DNA of 64,000 bases from CAVVJA01 sp963779485 (GTDB lineage: Bacteria > Actinomycetota > Actinomycetes > Mycobacteriales > Jatrophihabitantaceae): positions 1-64,000 of the forward strand of contig CAVZYJ010000004.1 in the NCBI GenBank assembly GCA_963779485.1, written 5' to 3'. This document shows, piece by piece, positions 9,809 to 18,915 of the stretch (positions are counted from its first letter, which is position 1; every line of letters starts with the position of its first letter). A program made the position numbers and the translations under genes. The notes under the pieces were generated by a model that did not search any database, was not told the origin of the DNA, and worked only from the letters and a program-made list of their open reading frames with translations.

Positions 9809-10624
9809 TCAGCCGGTCGCCAGCGCCTTCCGGTACGAGCCACGGACGACGAGCAGCCGGTCGCGCTGGAATCGGCCCGGCTCCCGCGCCCGAACCTGCT
9901 GCCCGGTCTCGGTCCAGAATGCCGTCAGCGGCGCCTCGTCGGCGTCTTCGGGGATGAACTTCAACACCTCGTCCATCGCGGCGACGGCGACCTCCAGGGA
10001 CTCTCGCGCCTCATCGTCGTACCGCGAACGGCCCGAATCGTCGACGCTGATCGGCACAGCGGCTCGCGCGCAGATGTCGGCGACCCGCAGCCATTCGCCG
10101 GCGTCAAGCAGCTGGGACGGTTCCGGGCCGCCGAACAGCACGGGGGCATTTGCGGGCGGGACGAGCGGGCGCTCGGGTAGGCGGAACAGGTACTCCCGTT
10201 GCGTGCCGCATGACGGACAGGCCGTGTAGTACCGGCGCGCCGGCCAGCCGTCGTCGTGAGTGAGCGCGTTGTTCCATTGCGTCGCAGTCTCGCCGCACTC
10301 CGGGCACGGGTGCAGTTCGAGGTAGAGCATCGCCTCGTCGCGGGTACGCGCCAGCGGCGACGCTGTCCGTATCACGGGCTCGCCGGCGCCGTCGTCGATC
10401 GGTCCGCCGGTTGCCATACCGGTTCCCATGATCTGGTCGGCCTTCGTCATGAACTCGTTGAAGGCGTCCGCGTCGGCCTCGAGGAAGGTGTAGTAGAGGT
10501 TGTAGTCCGGGTCGTCCGGATGGTCTTCGGGCCGGAACGGCGTCGTCGCCTCGTGTTTGGCGGACCATTCGTCGGCCCATCGGGCGAGGTCCCGCTGGCG
10601 AGCCCGCGGATCGTCCGCCATCAT
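9809..10624 (-). CDS. Hypothetical zinc-ribbon protein beside the ESX toxin locus
   Basis: This protein of 271 residues has two CxxC knuckles (CPEC near residue 112 and CPSC near 136), giving a probable single zinc ribbon. It is followed by a helical C-terminal half with no known catalytic motif. The start is an ATG-ATG pair preceded by GAGGTGTCGG, a usable ribosome binding site. It lies upstream of the YbaB-like gene on the same strand, separated by about 130 nt. An accessory or immunity-like role is possible from position only. I do not recognise the family with confidence. Confidence 0.6.
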   Translation of the reverse strand: MMADDPRARQRDLARWADEWSAKHEATTPFRPEDHPDDPDYNLYYTFLEADADAFNEFMTKADQIMGTGMATGGPIDDGAGEPVIRTASPLARTRDEAMLYLELHPCPECGETATQWNNALTHDDGWPARRYYTACPSCGTQREYLFRLPERPLVPPANAPVLFGGPEPSQLLDAGEWLRVADICARAAVPISVDDSGRSRYDDEARESLEVAVAAMDEVLKFIPEDADEAPLTAFWTETGQQVRAREPGRFQRDRLLVVRGSYRKALATG

Positions 10625-10727
10625 CCGACACCTCCCTCGGCCCCAGCTGGATCGTCCTACTCTAACGGCCCGGAGCCGGCGACCCCGGGCCGTCGATCGA
10701 GCCCGGCCTTGGACGTCGTCGCGCCGG

Positions 10728-11528
10728 CTAGCCGGGTTCGGAGCCTTCTGACGTCTCTTCGGTGACCGCCCGTCGCAAGGCCCGCAGCTCGTCGTGGACG
10801 GCGCCGAGCTGTTGCTCGATCTTGGTGAATGAGGGCTGCTGGTCGGTTGCGTCAGGCCTCGGTATCAACACGGTCGCGAGGATGCTCGCGAGGGACGCGA
10901 TGATCCCGACTCCGGCGAACATCACGAACACTGCCACGATGCGACCCCCGGGGGTGACCGGGTAGTAGTCGCCGTAGCCGACCGTGGTGAGCGTGACGAC
11001 CGCCCACCACAGCGCCTCGCCGCCCGTCTTGATGTTGGCGTCCGACGCTTTGCTCTCGAACTGCAGCACCAGCACGCTCGACAGCGACAACACCATCACC
11101 GCGGTGAGCAGGGTGACGAACACCGCGTACTGCCCGCGGTTGTCCAGCACGTCCTTGAACAGCTCGCGTTTGCTTTGTCCGCGCATTAGCCGCGTGATGC
11201 GCGCCAATCGGCTCAGCCGGGCGAGCCGGAACAGCGCGGTGAAGTGGAACACGCCGAAGCTGGGTATCGAGCCGAGCAGGTCCAGCCAGCCGCGACCGCC
11301 GATGAAGTAGCCGCGCTTGGAGGTCGCCCGTTTCCATCGCAGGCCGAAGTCGAACAGGAATATCACGCAGATCGCGTTGTCGTACACGTTGAGTACTTGC
11401 GCGGTGGCATCGGACACCCGGGGCAGCAGCAGCGCCGCCATGATCACCAGCGAGTAGATCGTCATCAGCAGAATGAACAGCTCGTAGGCATTGCTAAGGC
11501 GGGGCTGCGCAGCTGCTTTGGACGTCAT
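10728..11528 (-). CDS. Voltage-gated-type potassium channel, six transmembrane segments
   Basis: This 266-residue membrane protein has a predicted S1-S6 topology. A positively charged S4-like segment lies at residues 101-116 (repeated R-L-A-R), and the K+ selectivity filter TTVGYGD is at residues 181-187 between the last two membrane helices. A C-terminal helical tail of about 45 residues, probably coiled coil, follows. The start at 11528 is chosen because GGAGG lies 6 nt upstream; longer upstream reading contains no channel sequence. It is a single gene, facing a long gene-free region. The physiological role is probably membrane potential control. Confidence 0.9.
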   Translation of the reverse strand: MTSKAAAQPRLSNAYELFILLMTIYSLVIMAALLLPRVSDATAQVLNVYDNAICVIFLFDFGLRWKRATSKRGYFIGGRGWLDLLGSIPSFGVFHFTALFRLARLSRLARITRLMRGQSKRELFKDVLDNRGQYAVFVTLLTAVMVLSLSSVLVLQFESKASDANIKTGGEALWWAVVTLTTVGYGDYYPVTPGGRIVAVFVMFAGVGIIASLASILATVLIPRPDATDQQPSFTKIEQQLGAVHDELRALRRAVTEETSEGSEPG

Positions 11529-12353
11529 GAACCGCCTCCGGCGACAGTCGACTGTCAGGAAGGTACGGTCCGGAATGCTCGGGCGCGCGACCGGGTCGCT
11601 CGCAGTCTGACTGCTGCCCAAAAGGTATGCATATACCGCCGACACCCAGCAGCGAAATCGGCAGTTTATCGAGATCAGCGGCGGGCGCCCGGCGATCTGC
11701 ACCAGCGCAGGCGCGGAGAACTCGCAACCGACGACGCCCGGCTGGGGGAGGGATGGGTACGTCGGTTGCGAGCCCCCTGAAGATCCGATCGCGACGGCCG
11801 TGGCGCGGTCGGACTGGGTCCAACGAGGAGACAGCGCCTGCGAGCGAGGATGTGTCACACCTCAATGCCCGGTCGCGGTCGCTGGCGCTCACTAGACGAC
11901 CTGCGATCGTCGGCCCAGCGGTCATACACCGGTCACGCTACGTACAAGATCTAATTACCCAATGGCCGAAGATGGTGGCCAGACCGGTCTCTCTCTTCCC
12001 CTAACAGCCTCCGCGATGCGCGGGAGGCTCGATATTTGCTGTGCTTCAAGGGTTGGCAGACCCTGGGGTCGTGTGAGAACCTAGTTAAGCGATCAGGCGG
12101 ATGGACTCGCCGCACCGAGGGGGCCGCGAGTCCATCCGCCTGATCGCTGGCTGATGGTCTTTGGGGCGGGCCGCGTTCCGGGGGGAGAAAGCGACCCGCC
12201 TACCCCCTTAGGTTTCCCATCTGCGGCGCGTCTCAAACCGCGGAAGCCGTACTCGCCTACCTAGGGTCACGACGCGGCGGTGCGATCGGGACGCGGTTCC
12301 CCGCCCGAAAGGTTCGCCATGACGGGTCGTGCGCCTCGCGGCCGGGTGATGGC
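11529..12353. other. 825-bp stretch without a convincing gene, between divergent genes
   Basis: No reading frame here has family features or a good ribosome binding site. The stretch holds a small hairpin at 12006-12029 (one-base bulge, three-base loop) and a perfect 23-bp inverted repeat at 12088-12148. Two flanking genes point away from it, so simple transcription termination does not explain the hairpins. A small RNA or a regulatory leader is possible. Confidence 0.5.
12088..12148. repeat. Perfect 23-bp inverted repeat with 15-nt loop
   Basis: The left arm at 12088-12110 and right arm at 12126-12148 are exact reverse complements; the arm core reads GCGATCAGGCGGATGGACTC. The loop is 12111-12125. 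There is no T-run after either arm. The structure lies about 200 nt before the AlaX-type gene and 560 nt from the K+ channel start, in a divergent intergenic region. Confidence 0.9.
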
Positions 12354-13085
12354 GTGACGGGTGGAGCGACGCATACCCATCGACTGGACCTCGACGACGC
12401 ATCGATCCGGGAATGGGATGCAGCTGTCGTCGCCTCCGACCCCGAGCGAGGGATCGTTCTGGATCGGTCGGCGTTCTATCCCGGCGGCGGGGGGCAACCT
12501 CCCGACGAAGGTGTACTGCTCTGGGGTGGGGTGCGCACGCGCATCGTCGGAACCCGCAAGCTGGACGACTTCTATCTGATCCCGGCCGATAGCGACCCGG
12601 TTCCTCCGCCCGGAACGACCGTGCGCGGCGCGCTGGACGATGCTCGGCGCACGGCGTTGATGCGGACGCACTCCGGGCTGCATGTCCTCACCGGTGTGGT
12701 CTTCCGCGATTTCGGGGCGCTGGTCACGGGGGGCAGCATGGAGCCGCTGAGTGCCCGAATGGACTTCGACCTTGCCGAGGTGCCAGTCGACTTCAAGGAT
12801 CGGGTGGCGGAGGCGTGTAACGCCGAGATAGCCCATGACCGGCGGATCGAGGTATCGGCCCTCCCGCGCGAGGAGGCCTTCGCCATTCCGGACATCATCC
12901 GGACCGCCACGAATCTCCTGCCGCCGGACATCGAGGTGGTACGGATCGTCGACATCGTCGGCTTGGACACTCAGGCCGACGGCGGCACGCACGTCGCGTC
13001 GACTGCGATGATCGGCCGACTCGAAGTCGTGAAGATGGAGAACAAGGGCCGCGGGTTCCGCCGCCTGCGGATCCGGATCGAGTGA
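12354..13085 (+). CDS. Alanyl-tRNA editing protein, AlaX family
   Basis: This 243-residue stand-alone editing domain related to the AlaRS C-terminal editing module hydrolyses mischarged Ser- or Gly-tRNA(Ala). The zinc site is visible as HSGLH (H106 and H110) and as the second half-motif GGTHV near residue 208. The N-terminal glycine-rich segment FYPGGGGQP at 41-49 is the conserved AlaRS/AlaX signature. The start is a GTG. The stop lies 3 nt from the stop of the converging homocysteine methyltransferase gene. The size matches AlaX-II type proteins that keep part of the AlaRS beta-barrel. Confidence 0.9.
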   Translation: MTGGATHTHRLDLDDASIREWDAAVVASDPERGIVLDRSAFYPGGGGQPPDEGVLLWGGVRTRIVGTRKLDDFYLIPADSDPVPPPGTTVRGALDDARRTALMRTHSGLHVLTGVVFRDFGALVTGGSMEPLSARMDFDLAEVPVDFKDRVAEACNAEIAHDRRIEVSALPREEAFAIPDIIRTATNLLPPDIEVVRIVDIVGLDTQADGGTHVASTAMIGRLEVVKMENKGRGFRRLRIRIE

Positions 13086-13088
13086 CGG

Positions 13089-13994
13089 TCACGGCTGGCG
13101 CAACGGATCGGCGAGGCGCGACACGCTGGACCGCAGCCGGCGGATGTCCATCGGGGTGACCCGGCAGCAGCCTCCGACCAGTCGCGCTCCCGCGTCGATC
13201 CAGGCTCGGACTTCCGCCGGATCGAAGCCCGGGTCGCCCGTCCAGCACCGCAGGCCCGCGTCCCACGTCTCACCGCTGTTGGGGTAGACGACGGCGGGCT
13301 TGCCGCTTGCCGAACACGCCAACTCGACCAGTCCGGCCGCGTCGGCCGGATCGACGCAATTGACACCGACCGCGACCACGGCGGCGCAGCCCCTAGCCAT
13401 GGCGAACGCTTCGCTCGCCGGCTCACCCGCTCGGGTCCGAGTGCCGGTGCAGCTCATCGACAGCCACGCTGGCGCGCCGATCGCGTCCAGTTCCGCCAGC
13501 AGGGCTTCCGCCTCGGCCAGGCCGGGAATCGTCTCGACGGCCAGGACGTCCGCACCGGCCGAGGCCAGCTCCGCGATCCGAGGCCGGTGGAATCGCCGCA
13601 ACTCGGCCACCGACAGTCGGTAGTCACCGCGGTACTCGGAGCCGTCGGCGAGGGTCGCTCCGTACGGGCCGACGGAGGCGGCCACCCAACGATCCGCGAC
13701 CCCGTCCGTCGCTGCGCGAGCGAGTTCGACGCTGCGGCGCAGCATGGCGTTACCGTCGACGCCGAGGGCCGCGAACCCGGCCAATGACGCCTGGTAGCTC
13801 GCGCTGATCGCCACCTGGGCGCCCGCGGCGAAGAACGCCCGATGCGCGGCCAGGATGGCCGCCGGGTCGTCGACGAGCAGCCGCGCGGACCAGAGCGCCG
13901 AGGACAGATCGGCGCCGCGCCGTTCGAGCTCGGTGGCGAGACCGCCGTCCAGGACTATCGGGCCGGCCCGCAAGGCATCGACGAATCCCGGCAC
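13089..13994 (-). CDS. mmuM: Homocysteine S-methyltransferase
   Basis: This enzyme transfers a methyl group from S-methylmethionine (or SAM) to homocysteine. The 301-residue barrel has the zinc-binding cysteines of the family: one in VGVNC in the C-terminal third and a pair in GGCCRVTP near residue 276. The N-terminus LDGGLATELERRG is the typical first strand and loop. The start is ATG at 13994; a 15-bp hairpin lies just upstream in the leader region. It is monocistronic and convergent with the AlaX-type gene. Confidence 0.9.
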   Translation of the reverse strand: MPGFVDALRAGPIVLDGGLATELERRGADLSSALWSARLLVDDPAAILAAHRAFFAAGAQVAISASYQASLAGFAALGVDGNAMLRRSVELARAATDGVADRWVAASVGPYGATLADGSEYRGDYRLSVAELRRFHRPRIAELASAGADVLAVETIPGLAEAEALLAELDAIGAPAWLSMSCTGTRTRAGEPASEAFAMARGCAAVVAVGVNCVDPADAAGLVELACSASGKPAVVYPNSGETWDAGLRCWTGDPGFDPAEVRAWIDAGARLVGGCCRVTPMDIRRLRSSVSRLADPLRQP

Positions 13995-14024
13995 CCGTCC
14001 AGTCTGCGCGCCGCCCCGCGCGCA

Positions 14025-14066
14025 CAGATAAGCCCCGGGGCTGGGGGCAAGCCCGGGGCTTATCTG
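14025..14066. repeat. 15-bp perfect hairpin upstream of mmuM
   Basis: The arms are 14025-14039 (CAGATAAGCCCCGGG) and 14052-14066, exact reverse complements, with a 12-nt G-rich loop. It sits 30 nt upstream of the mmuM start on the minus strand and 130 nt upstream of the sigma factor gene. It could be a transcribed leader structure for mmuM. No T-run follows. Confidence 0.75.
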
Positions 14067-14195
14067 GCTCAGCGGCGAACTGTTAGCTCAGGTTCGCAAT
14101 GTTGCTACGTGCGGCCGCTGCGAATCGGATGCATCCGTACCGTGGGCGTCGCTCGTATGAATCTCTGCAAGGTGGAAGAGGCCGGAGGAGGACGT

Positions 14196-14754
14196 GTGAC
14201 GGACCCGGACGCCGACGGCGAACTCGCCGCGAGCGTTCCGCCATGGCGGCGAGCACGTCCTGCGCGCGGCCTACGACCGTTACGGGGCCCTGGTCTATCG
14301 CATCGCCCTGGCGTCACTCCCCACCCCCGCCGACGCTGAGGAGGTCACGCAGGCCACCTTCGTCTCGGCCTGGCAAGGGCGCCACACCTTCGATCCGGCC
14401 GTGGGGTCACTGGCTGGTTGGCTCGTCGGCATCGTGCGGCACCGGGCCATCGACCGGCTTCGCATCATGCAGCGCGAGCGCTTGTCGATGCAGGCGCTGG
14501 AACGCGACAGCGACCGACGCCGTGGAGGCGGCCGGACCGGATCGGGTCGTCGACCGAATGGTCATCGCCGACGAGCTCGGCCGGCTTCCGGAAACCAGCG
14601 GCGAGTACTGCAGTTGGCGTTCTTCGACGACTTGACGCACAGTCAAATCGCCGCTCTGACCGGGATGCCGATCGGGACCGTCAAGAGCAATCTGCGCCGC
14701 GGATTGATCCAACTACGACGCCGATGGGAGGTGGACGGTGCCTTCGCCCGTTGA
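14196..14754 (+). CDS. ECF RNA polymerase sigma factor (frame broken by about three indels)
   Basis: The sigma-2 region (AYDRYGALVYRIA, then ATFVSAWQ) and sigma-4 region (HSQIAALTGMPIGTVKSNLRRG) are clear. They sit in two reading frames, with a third frame carrying the linker. Breaks lie near 14230, 14515 and 14605. The GTG at 14196 is preceded by GGAGGAGG. One base removed or added at each break restores a typical ECF factor of about 185 residues. The stop overlaps the anti-sigma start by 17 nt. Errors in the sequence are the simplest reading; a pseudogene is the alternative. Confidence 0.75.
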
Positions 14755-15488
14755 TCCGCACGATCCGCGCTACGACCTCGACCGGCAAGACAACCTCGTT
14801 CTCCTCGCGCTCGGCGAATCCGTGCCGCCCGAGTTCGAGTTGCACCAGGCGACGTGCGAGCAGTGCCAGCAGGAGCTGGCGAGCTACACCCAGACGGTCC
14901 AGCTCGCTCGCGAGTCGGATGAGCACCGCGACCAGCTCGGCACCGTGCCGCCGGCCTCGGTGTGGTCGGGCATCGTCGCCGAGCTGGGCTTGACCAGCAC
15001 CGCGCGCCCGGCATCACATGCCCGCGACCGGTCCTCCCGGCCGCTCCGCACGCGCTGGCGTTACGGGCTGCTCGCCGCTGCGGCGGTCGTGGCGGTGGCC
15101 GGTGCGGCTGCTGGCGGATACCTCGCCGGCCAGAACAGCGAGACCAACACGTCGATCTCGACAGCACGCCTGACGCAGCTCCCCACCGGGCCGAGCGACG
15201 TTTCCGGGACGGCCGAGGTGCGCTCGACCGCGAGCGGCCGCCAGCTCACGCGTCACCACCTCCGGCCTGCCGCTTCGTCAGGGCTACTACGAGGTGTGGC
15301 TGTTCAACCCGACCACCCAGGGCATGACGCCAGTAGGCACGCTGGGCGACCACGGCGGCGGTACGTTCACCATCCCGGCCGGCATCGATCTGCGGGACTA
15401 CCACGTCATCGACGTCTCGGCCCAGGACTATGGCGGCGCCACGGTTCAGCACGGCCAGAGCGTTCTGCAGGGGCCGTTGACGCAGTAG
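14738..15488 (+). CDS. Membrane anti-sigma factor, RskA-like (one frameshift)
   Basis: The N-terminal cytoplasmic part has a zinc-finger-like HxxxCxxC (near residues 41-48). One membrane segment follows at about 110-135, and then an extracellular domain ending in a typical RskA beta-sandwich (YYEVWLFNP, then DVSAQDYGG). The frame changes near 15245, where one extra G is the simplest explanation, and the sense sequence ends at 15488. The GTG start at 14738 has GGGAGG upstream. It should sequester the adjacent ECF sigma factor at the membrane; the signal is unknown. Confidence 0.8.
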
Positions 15489-15495
15489 CTGCTCG

Positions 15496-16740
15496 TTACC
15501 GCAGGGCGGCGAGAATCGCATCCGCCGCCCGTCGACCGCTGACCATGGCGCCCTGGATCGACGAGGTGTCGCGGTGGTCGCCGGCCACGTAGCGGCCGTC
15601 GCCCAGGTCCACGGAGGACCGCAGGGGCTGACCGACCTCGACGGCGGGAAGCGCGTCCGCGATCGGGTAGCTGGCGACCAGCTCCCAGTCGTCCGTGCGC
15701 ACGCCGTAGATCGTTCCGGCCTGGCGGCGCGCCGCCGCCTCGACCGCGCCGTCTGCGCTCGCGCCCAGGACCGTGGTCGCGATCAGCGCGCCGTCCGACG
15801 CGTAGCTCGGCGCGACGGTGCTCACGACGGCCGTGTTGACCACCGGGCCGCGCCGATCGCCGTCCAGGTGGAGTAGCGGCGCCTGGGTCGGCGGTTCCGC
15901 TGCGCGGTGATAGAACGTCGTCAGCCCGCGCAGCGTGGGTGGAGGCAGCCCGGCCAGCGTGCAACTCGTCCGCGGATCGGCGGCGAGAAGGATGGCTCGG
16001 GCCCGGACGGATCCGCCGTCGGTGTCCACACGATCGGCCTGCGCCGCGCGCACCGGCGCCTGGCAACGCAACACGCCCGGCGGAAGGTCGCCGGCCAGCT
16101 GGTCCGGGATGGCTTGCATACCGCGGGACGGCAGCGCCGGCGTTCCGCGAATGAACGAGCGCAGCAGCAGCTCACCGAATCGGCGCGACGTGGCCAGCTC
16201 CGCCTCGGCCAGCACGCCTGCGAAGAACGGTCGCACGGCCCGCTCACCGAGCAGGCCCAGCCCCCGACTGCGCAGCACGTCGGACAGCGAGATGTCCTCG
16301 TCCACCTTCTTGATGCGCTCGACCGGGCCGAAGCCGACCTCGACCGCCCACCGAGCCAGGGCGAGTTTTTCGCCCAGCGAACCAATCGGCGACAGGAGGG
16401 CGGACAGCCCGCCGGCGGGCCAGCGCCGCGGGTCACCGAGAACGTGCCGGCGGGTGCCGACCGCCACCACGACTCCTGGCCGGAACGACTGGAGGTCGAG
16501 CGCAGCCAGGTCCAGCTCGCGCCGGACCTCGGGGTAGGCGGGATTGAGCAGTTGAAAGCCGCGGTCGAGCAGCAGGCCGTCTCGCCGATCGGTGCGCACC
16601 CGACCGCCGGCAGCGTCGGAGGCCTCGAGCAGCAGCACGTCGAGGCTCGCACCGGACAGTTTTCGGGCGGCGGTGAGGCCGGCCAGGCCCGCGCCCACGA
16701 TCACGACGTCGGCGGATGTCGGCAGTGCGTCGTCTGGCAT
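15496..16740 (-). CDS. FAD-dependent amine oxidase / protoporphyrinogen oxidase-like protein
   Basis: This 414-residue flavoprotein has a Rossmann dinucleotide-binding motif VGAGLAGL at residues 15-22, the following E-A-x-x-x-x-G-G-R motif of the amine oxidase family, and a C-terminal GD-(x)n-SIQGAM-SG segment that contacts FAD. The substrate is unknown. The start at 16740 is supported by a TAGCGT box 7 nt upstream (leaderless arrangement). It ends 7 nt from the converging anti-sigma gene and is divergent from the MmcQ/YjbR gene. Confidence 0.85.
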   Translation of the reverse strand: MPDDALPTSADVVIVGAGLAGLTAARKLSGASLDVLLLEASDAAGGRVRTDRRDGLLLDRGFQLLNPAYPEVRRELDLAALDLQSFRPGVVVAVGTRRHVLGDPRRWPAGGLSALLSPIGSLGEKLALARWAVEVGFGPVERIKKVDEDISLSDVLRSRGLGLLGERAVRPFFAGVLAEAELATSRRFGELLLRSFIRGTPALPSRGMQAIPDQLAGDLPPGVLRCQAPVRAAQADRVDTDGGSVRARAILLAADPRTSCTLAGLPPPTLRGLTTFYHRAAEPPTQAPLLHLDGDRRGPVVNTAVVSTVAPSYASDGALIATTVLGASADGAVEAAARRQAGTIYGVRTDDWELVASYPIADALPAVEVGQPLRSSVDLGDGRYVAGDHRDTSSIQGAMVSGRRAADAILAALR

Positions 16741-16747
16741 GTCCAGG

Positions 16748-16753
16748 ACGCTA
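16748..16753 (-). promoter_or_regulatory. Leaderless -10 box TAGCGT for the FAD oxidase gene
   Basis: The hexamer is read on the minus strand and followed by seven bases, then the ATG. This is the spacing of actinobacterial leaderless transcripts that start at the first codon base. Confidence 0.5.
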
Positions 16754-16812
16754 GTGGTCCGGGGGCCGGGCGGACCCTGGCGGCGCTGTCGGCACGATGG
16801 GACAGTGCAGGC

Positions 16813-17217
16813 GTGGCGATCGCGCGAGCGTGGAGTCAGGCCGACGTGGCTCGCGTCCGAGCCCGGTGCAATGCGCTGGTCGCGCGCTTGCCGCAGGCAG
16901 TCACCGAGGACGCCTACGGCCATACCGGCTACCTGTTGGGAAAGAAGCGCTTCGCCTGGCTCCTCGTCGACCACCACGGGGACGGCCGGCTCGCCCTGTG
17001 GGTCAAGGCTCCTGCAGGGGAGCAGGCCGCGCTGGTCGGCGGCGACCCGAACCGATACTTCGTGCCGCCGTACATGGGCCCGAGCGGATGGGTCGGGGTA
17101 CAGCTCGACGACGCATCGGATCCCGACTGGGACGAGGTGGCGGCGTTGCTGGAGCAGGCCTGGCGGATGAACGCTGGGAAGCGGCTGCGCGCGGCCTATG
17201 ACTCTGGGCGTGACTGA
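16813..17217 (+). CDS. MmcQ/YjbR family protein
   Basis: This 134-residue protein has the CyaY-like DUF419 (MmcQ/YjbR) fold, with a central K-K-R-F-A-W-L strand and a C-terminal helix pair (W-x-E-V-x-x-L-L-x-x-A-W-R). Members may bind DNA; the function is not established. The GTG start is preceded by GACAGT at 6 nt spacing, a possible leaderless -10. It is transcribed away from the FAD oxidase gene and convergent with the PIG-L gene. Confidence 0.75.
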   Translation: MAIARAWSQADVARVRARCNALVARLPQAVTEDAYGHTGYLLGKKRFAWLLVDHHGDGRLALWVKAPAGEQAALVGGDPNRYFVPPYMGPSGWVGVQLDDASDPDWDEVAALLEQAWRMNAGKRLRAAYDSGRD

Positions 17218-17230
17218 GCCCAGGCCGGAC

Positions 17231-17978
17231 TCACCACGGCGGGCGAAGCGATATGACCTCGAACGGGGTCGCGTACCTGCACCCCAGTCGCGGCCCGAAC
17301 ATGCGCGCCATCGACTCCAGGAACTCGTCGATCGGCGGCCAGTTCCCGCCCAGTCCGGCCATGTACTGGGCGTGCGCCTCCAGCGAGCGGACACCGGAGG
17401 CGAGGTAGTCGTCGATATTGACCGCGTGCCGAGCTTTGGGTGAGCCGCTGACAAGCACGGTGTGCACGCCGCCCCACGGCTCGAGGCCCTGATCGAGCAG
17501 GTCACGAAACACCCACCGGTTGCCCGCGTCCCGCACAGCGTCCAGGACGGCGCGGCCGACCGCGATGTGATCTGCCTGGTTGAGCATGCCCGGGCCGAAC
17601 GTGTCCTGGAAGTTGCCGGTGATCACTACCTCGGGCCGGTGCCTGCGCACCGCGGCGGCAAAGTCGTGCCGCAGCGGCAACCCGTACTCCAAGACGCCGT
17701 CGGGAAAGTCGAGGAAGCTCGACCGTGTCCACGCCGACGACGCGAGCCGATTCCCGTTCTTCTGTTTCCCGGATCTGCCCGGTCTCCTCGGGCATGATGC
17801 TGTCGATCCCGGCCTCGCCGCGTGTGGCCATCACGTAGCCGATGCGCTTGCCCTGCGCTGTCCATCGGGCGATCGCCGATGCGGCCCCGAACTCCAGGTC
17901 GTCGGGATGGGCGACGATGGCCAGCGCCGACGACCAGTCCTCGTCGACCGGTTCGAGCGGCGTGTTCGGCATCTCCAT
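17231..17978 (-). CDS. PIG-L family N-acetylglucosaminyl-type deacetylase (one frameshift)
   Basis: The zinc-binding motif AHPDD (residues 23-27) of LmbE/PIG-L deacetylases is present. The second half in another frame carries the HxxxH-like NQADHIAVGRA region and a conserved C-terminus. The frame changes near 17724, where one extra base restores the typical V-E-F-L-D-F-P-D-G strand. Relatives deacetylate GlcNAc-inositol (mycothiol pathway) or other N-acetylglucosaminyl lipids and conjugates; which applies here is not known. The gene lies downstream of the pst operon terminator. Confidence 0.8.
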
Positions 17979-18035
17979 GGCTCACTCCTGGTTCGTTGTC
18001 GACGTGATCGCACCCGAACCCTATCCTCAGCAATT

Positions 18036-18074
18036 GGGGACGGAATTGCCTGCCGGGGCGCGATTTCCGTCCCC
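18036..18074 (-). terminator. Hairpin terminator after the pst operon
   Basis: A perfect 10-bp stem, GGGGACGGAA at 18036-18045 with TTCCGTCCCC at 18065-18074, lies 18 nt after the pstB stop and before the PIG-L start. There is no long T-run, as is common in high-GC actinomycetes. Confidence 0.6.
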
Positions 18075-18091
18075 GATCCGCGATGGTGGGC

Positions 18092-18874
18092 CTAGCCGAA
18101 GCGGCCGGAGATGTAGTCCTCGGTCGCGCTGGTCCGACGGGTTGGAGAAGATCTTCTCGGTGTCGTCGATCTCGACGAGCTTGCCCGGCTGGCCGACGCC
18201 GGCGAGGTTGAAGAACGCCGTCCGGTCGCTGACCCGGGCCGCCTGCTGCATGTTGTGGGTCACGATGACGATCGTGTACCGCTCCTTGAGCTCGCTGATC
18301 AGGTCCTCGATCGCCAGCGTCGAGATCGGGTCGAGCGCCGAGCACGGCTCGTCCATCAGCAGCACCTGCGGCTCGACGGCGATCGCGCGGGCGATGCACA
18401 GCCGCTGCTGCTGGCCGCCGGACAGGCCGGCGCCCGGCTTGTTCAGCCGGTCCTTGACCTCGTTCCACAGGTTCGCGCCGCGCAGCGAGTTCTCCACGAC
18501 GTCGTCCAGCTCGGACTTGCTTGCGGACGCCCGCGAGCTTCAGCCCGGCGACGACGTTGTCGTAGATCGACATGGTCGGGAACGGGTTGGGCCGCTGGAA
18601 GACCATGCCGATCGTGCGGCGGACGTCGACCGGGTCGACGTCCGCGGCCGTAGATGTTCTCGTCGTCGAGCACGACCTTGCCCTCGACGCGGGCGCCGGG
18701 GATGACCTCGTGCATGCCGGTTGAGGGTGCGCAGGAAGGTCGACTTGCCGCAGCCGGACGGGCCGATGAACGCCGTCACCGAGCGCGGCTCGATGGTGAA
18801 GCGAGACGTCCTCGACGGCGAGGAACGTGCCGTAGTAGACGTCGAGGTCCGCTGACGTCGATCCGCTTGGCCAT
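18092..18874 (-). CDS. pstB: Phosphate ABC transporter ATP-binding protein PstB (several indels)
   Basis: The Walker A motif GPSGCGKST, the signature LSGGQQQRLCIARA, and Walker B VLLMDEPCSALDP are all visible but sit in different frames. Apparent single-base insertions lie near 18130, 18648, 18717, 18799 and 18849, and another change is near 18520. Correcting them gives a normal PstB of about 258 residues, starting MAKRIDV and ending SGRFG. PstB is the cytoplasmic ATPase of the high-affinity phosphate importer. It is the last gene of pstSCAB. Confidence 0.85.
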
Positions 18875-18915
18875 GGCTTCGTCGCTCTGCGTCTCTTACG
18901 TCGTCAGCCGCTCGG

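Noticed and set aside
14025..14066. Hairpin as a rho-independent terminator
   Set aside because: It lies between divergent genes and has no T-run on either strand.
15907..17217. Long plus-strand open frame reaching over the FAD oxidase region
   Set aside because: Only its last 134 codons, from GTG 16813, are a sensible protein (MmcQ/YjbR); the upstream part is antisense to the FAD oxidase.
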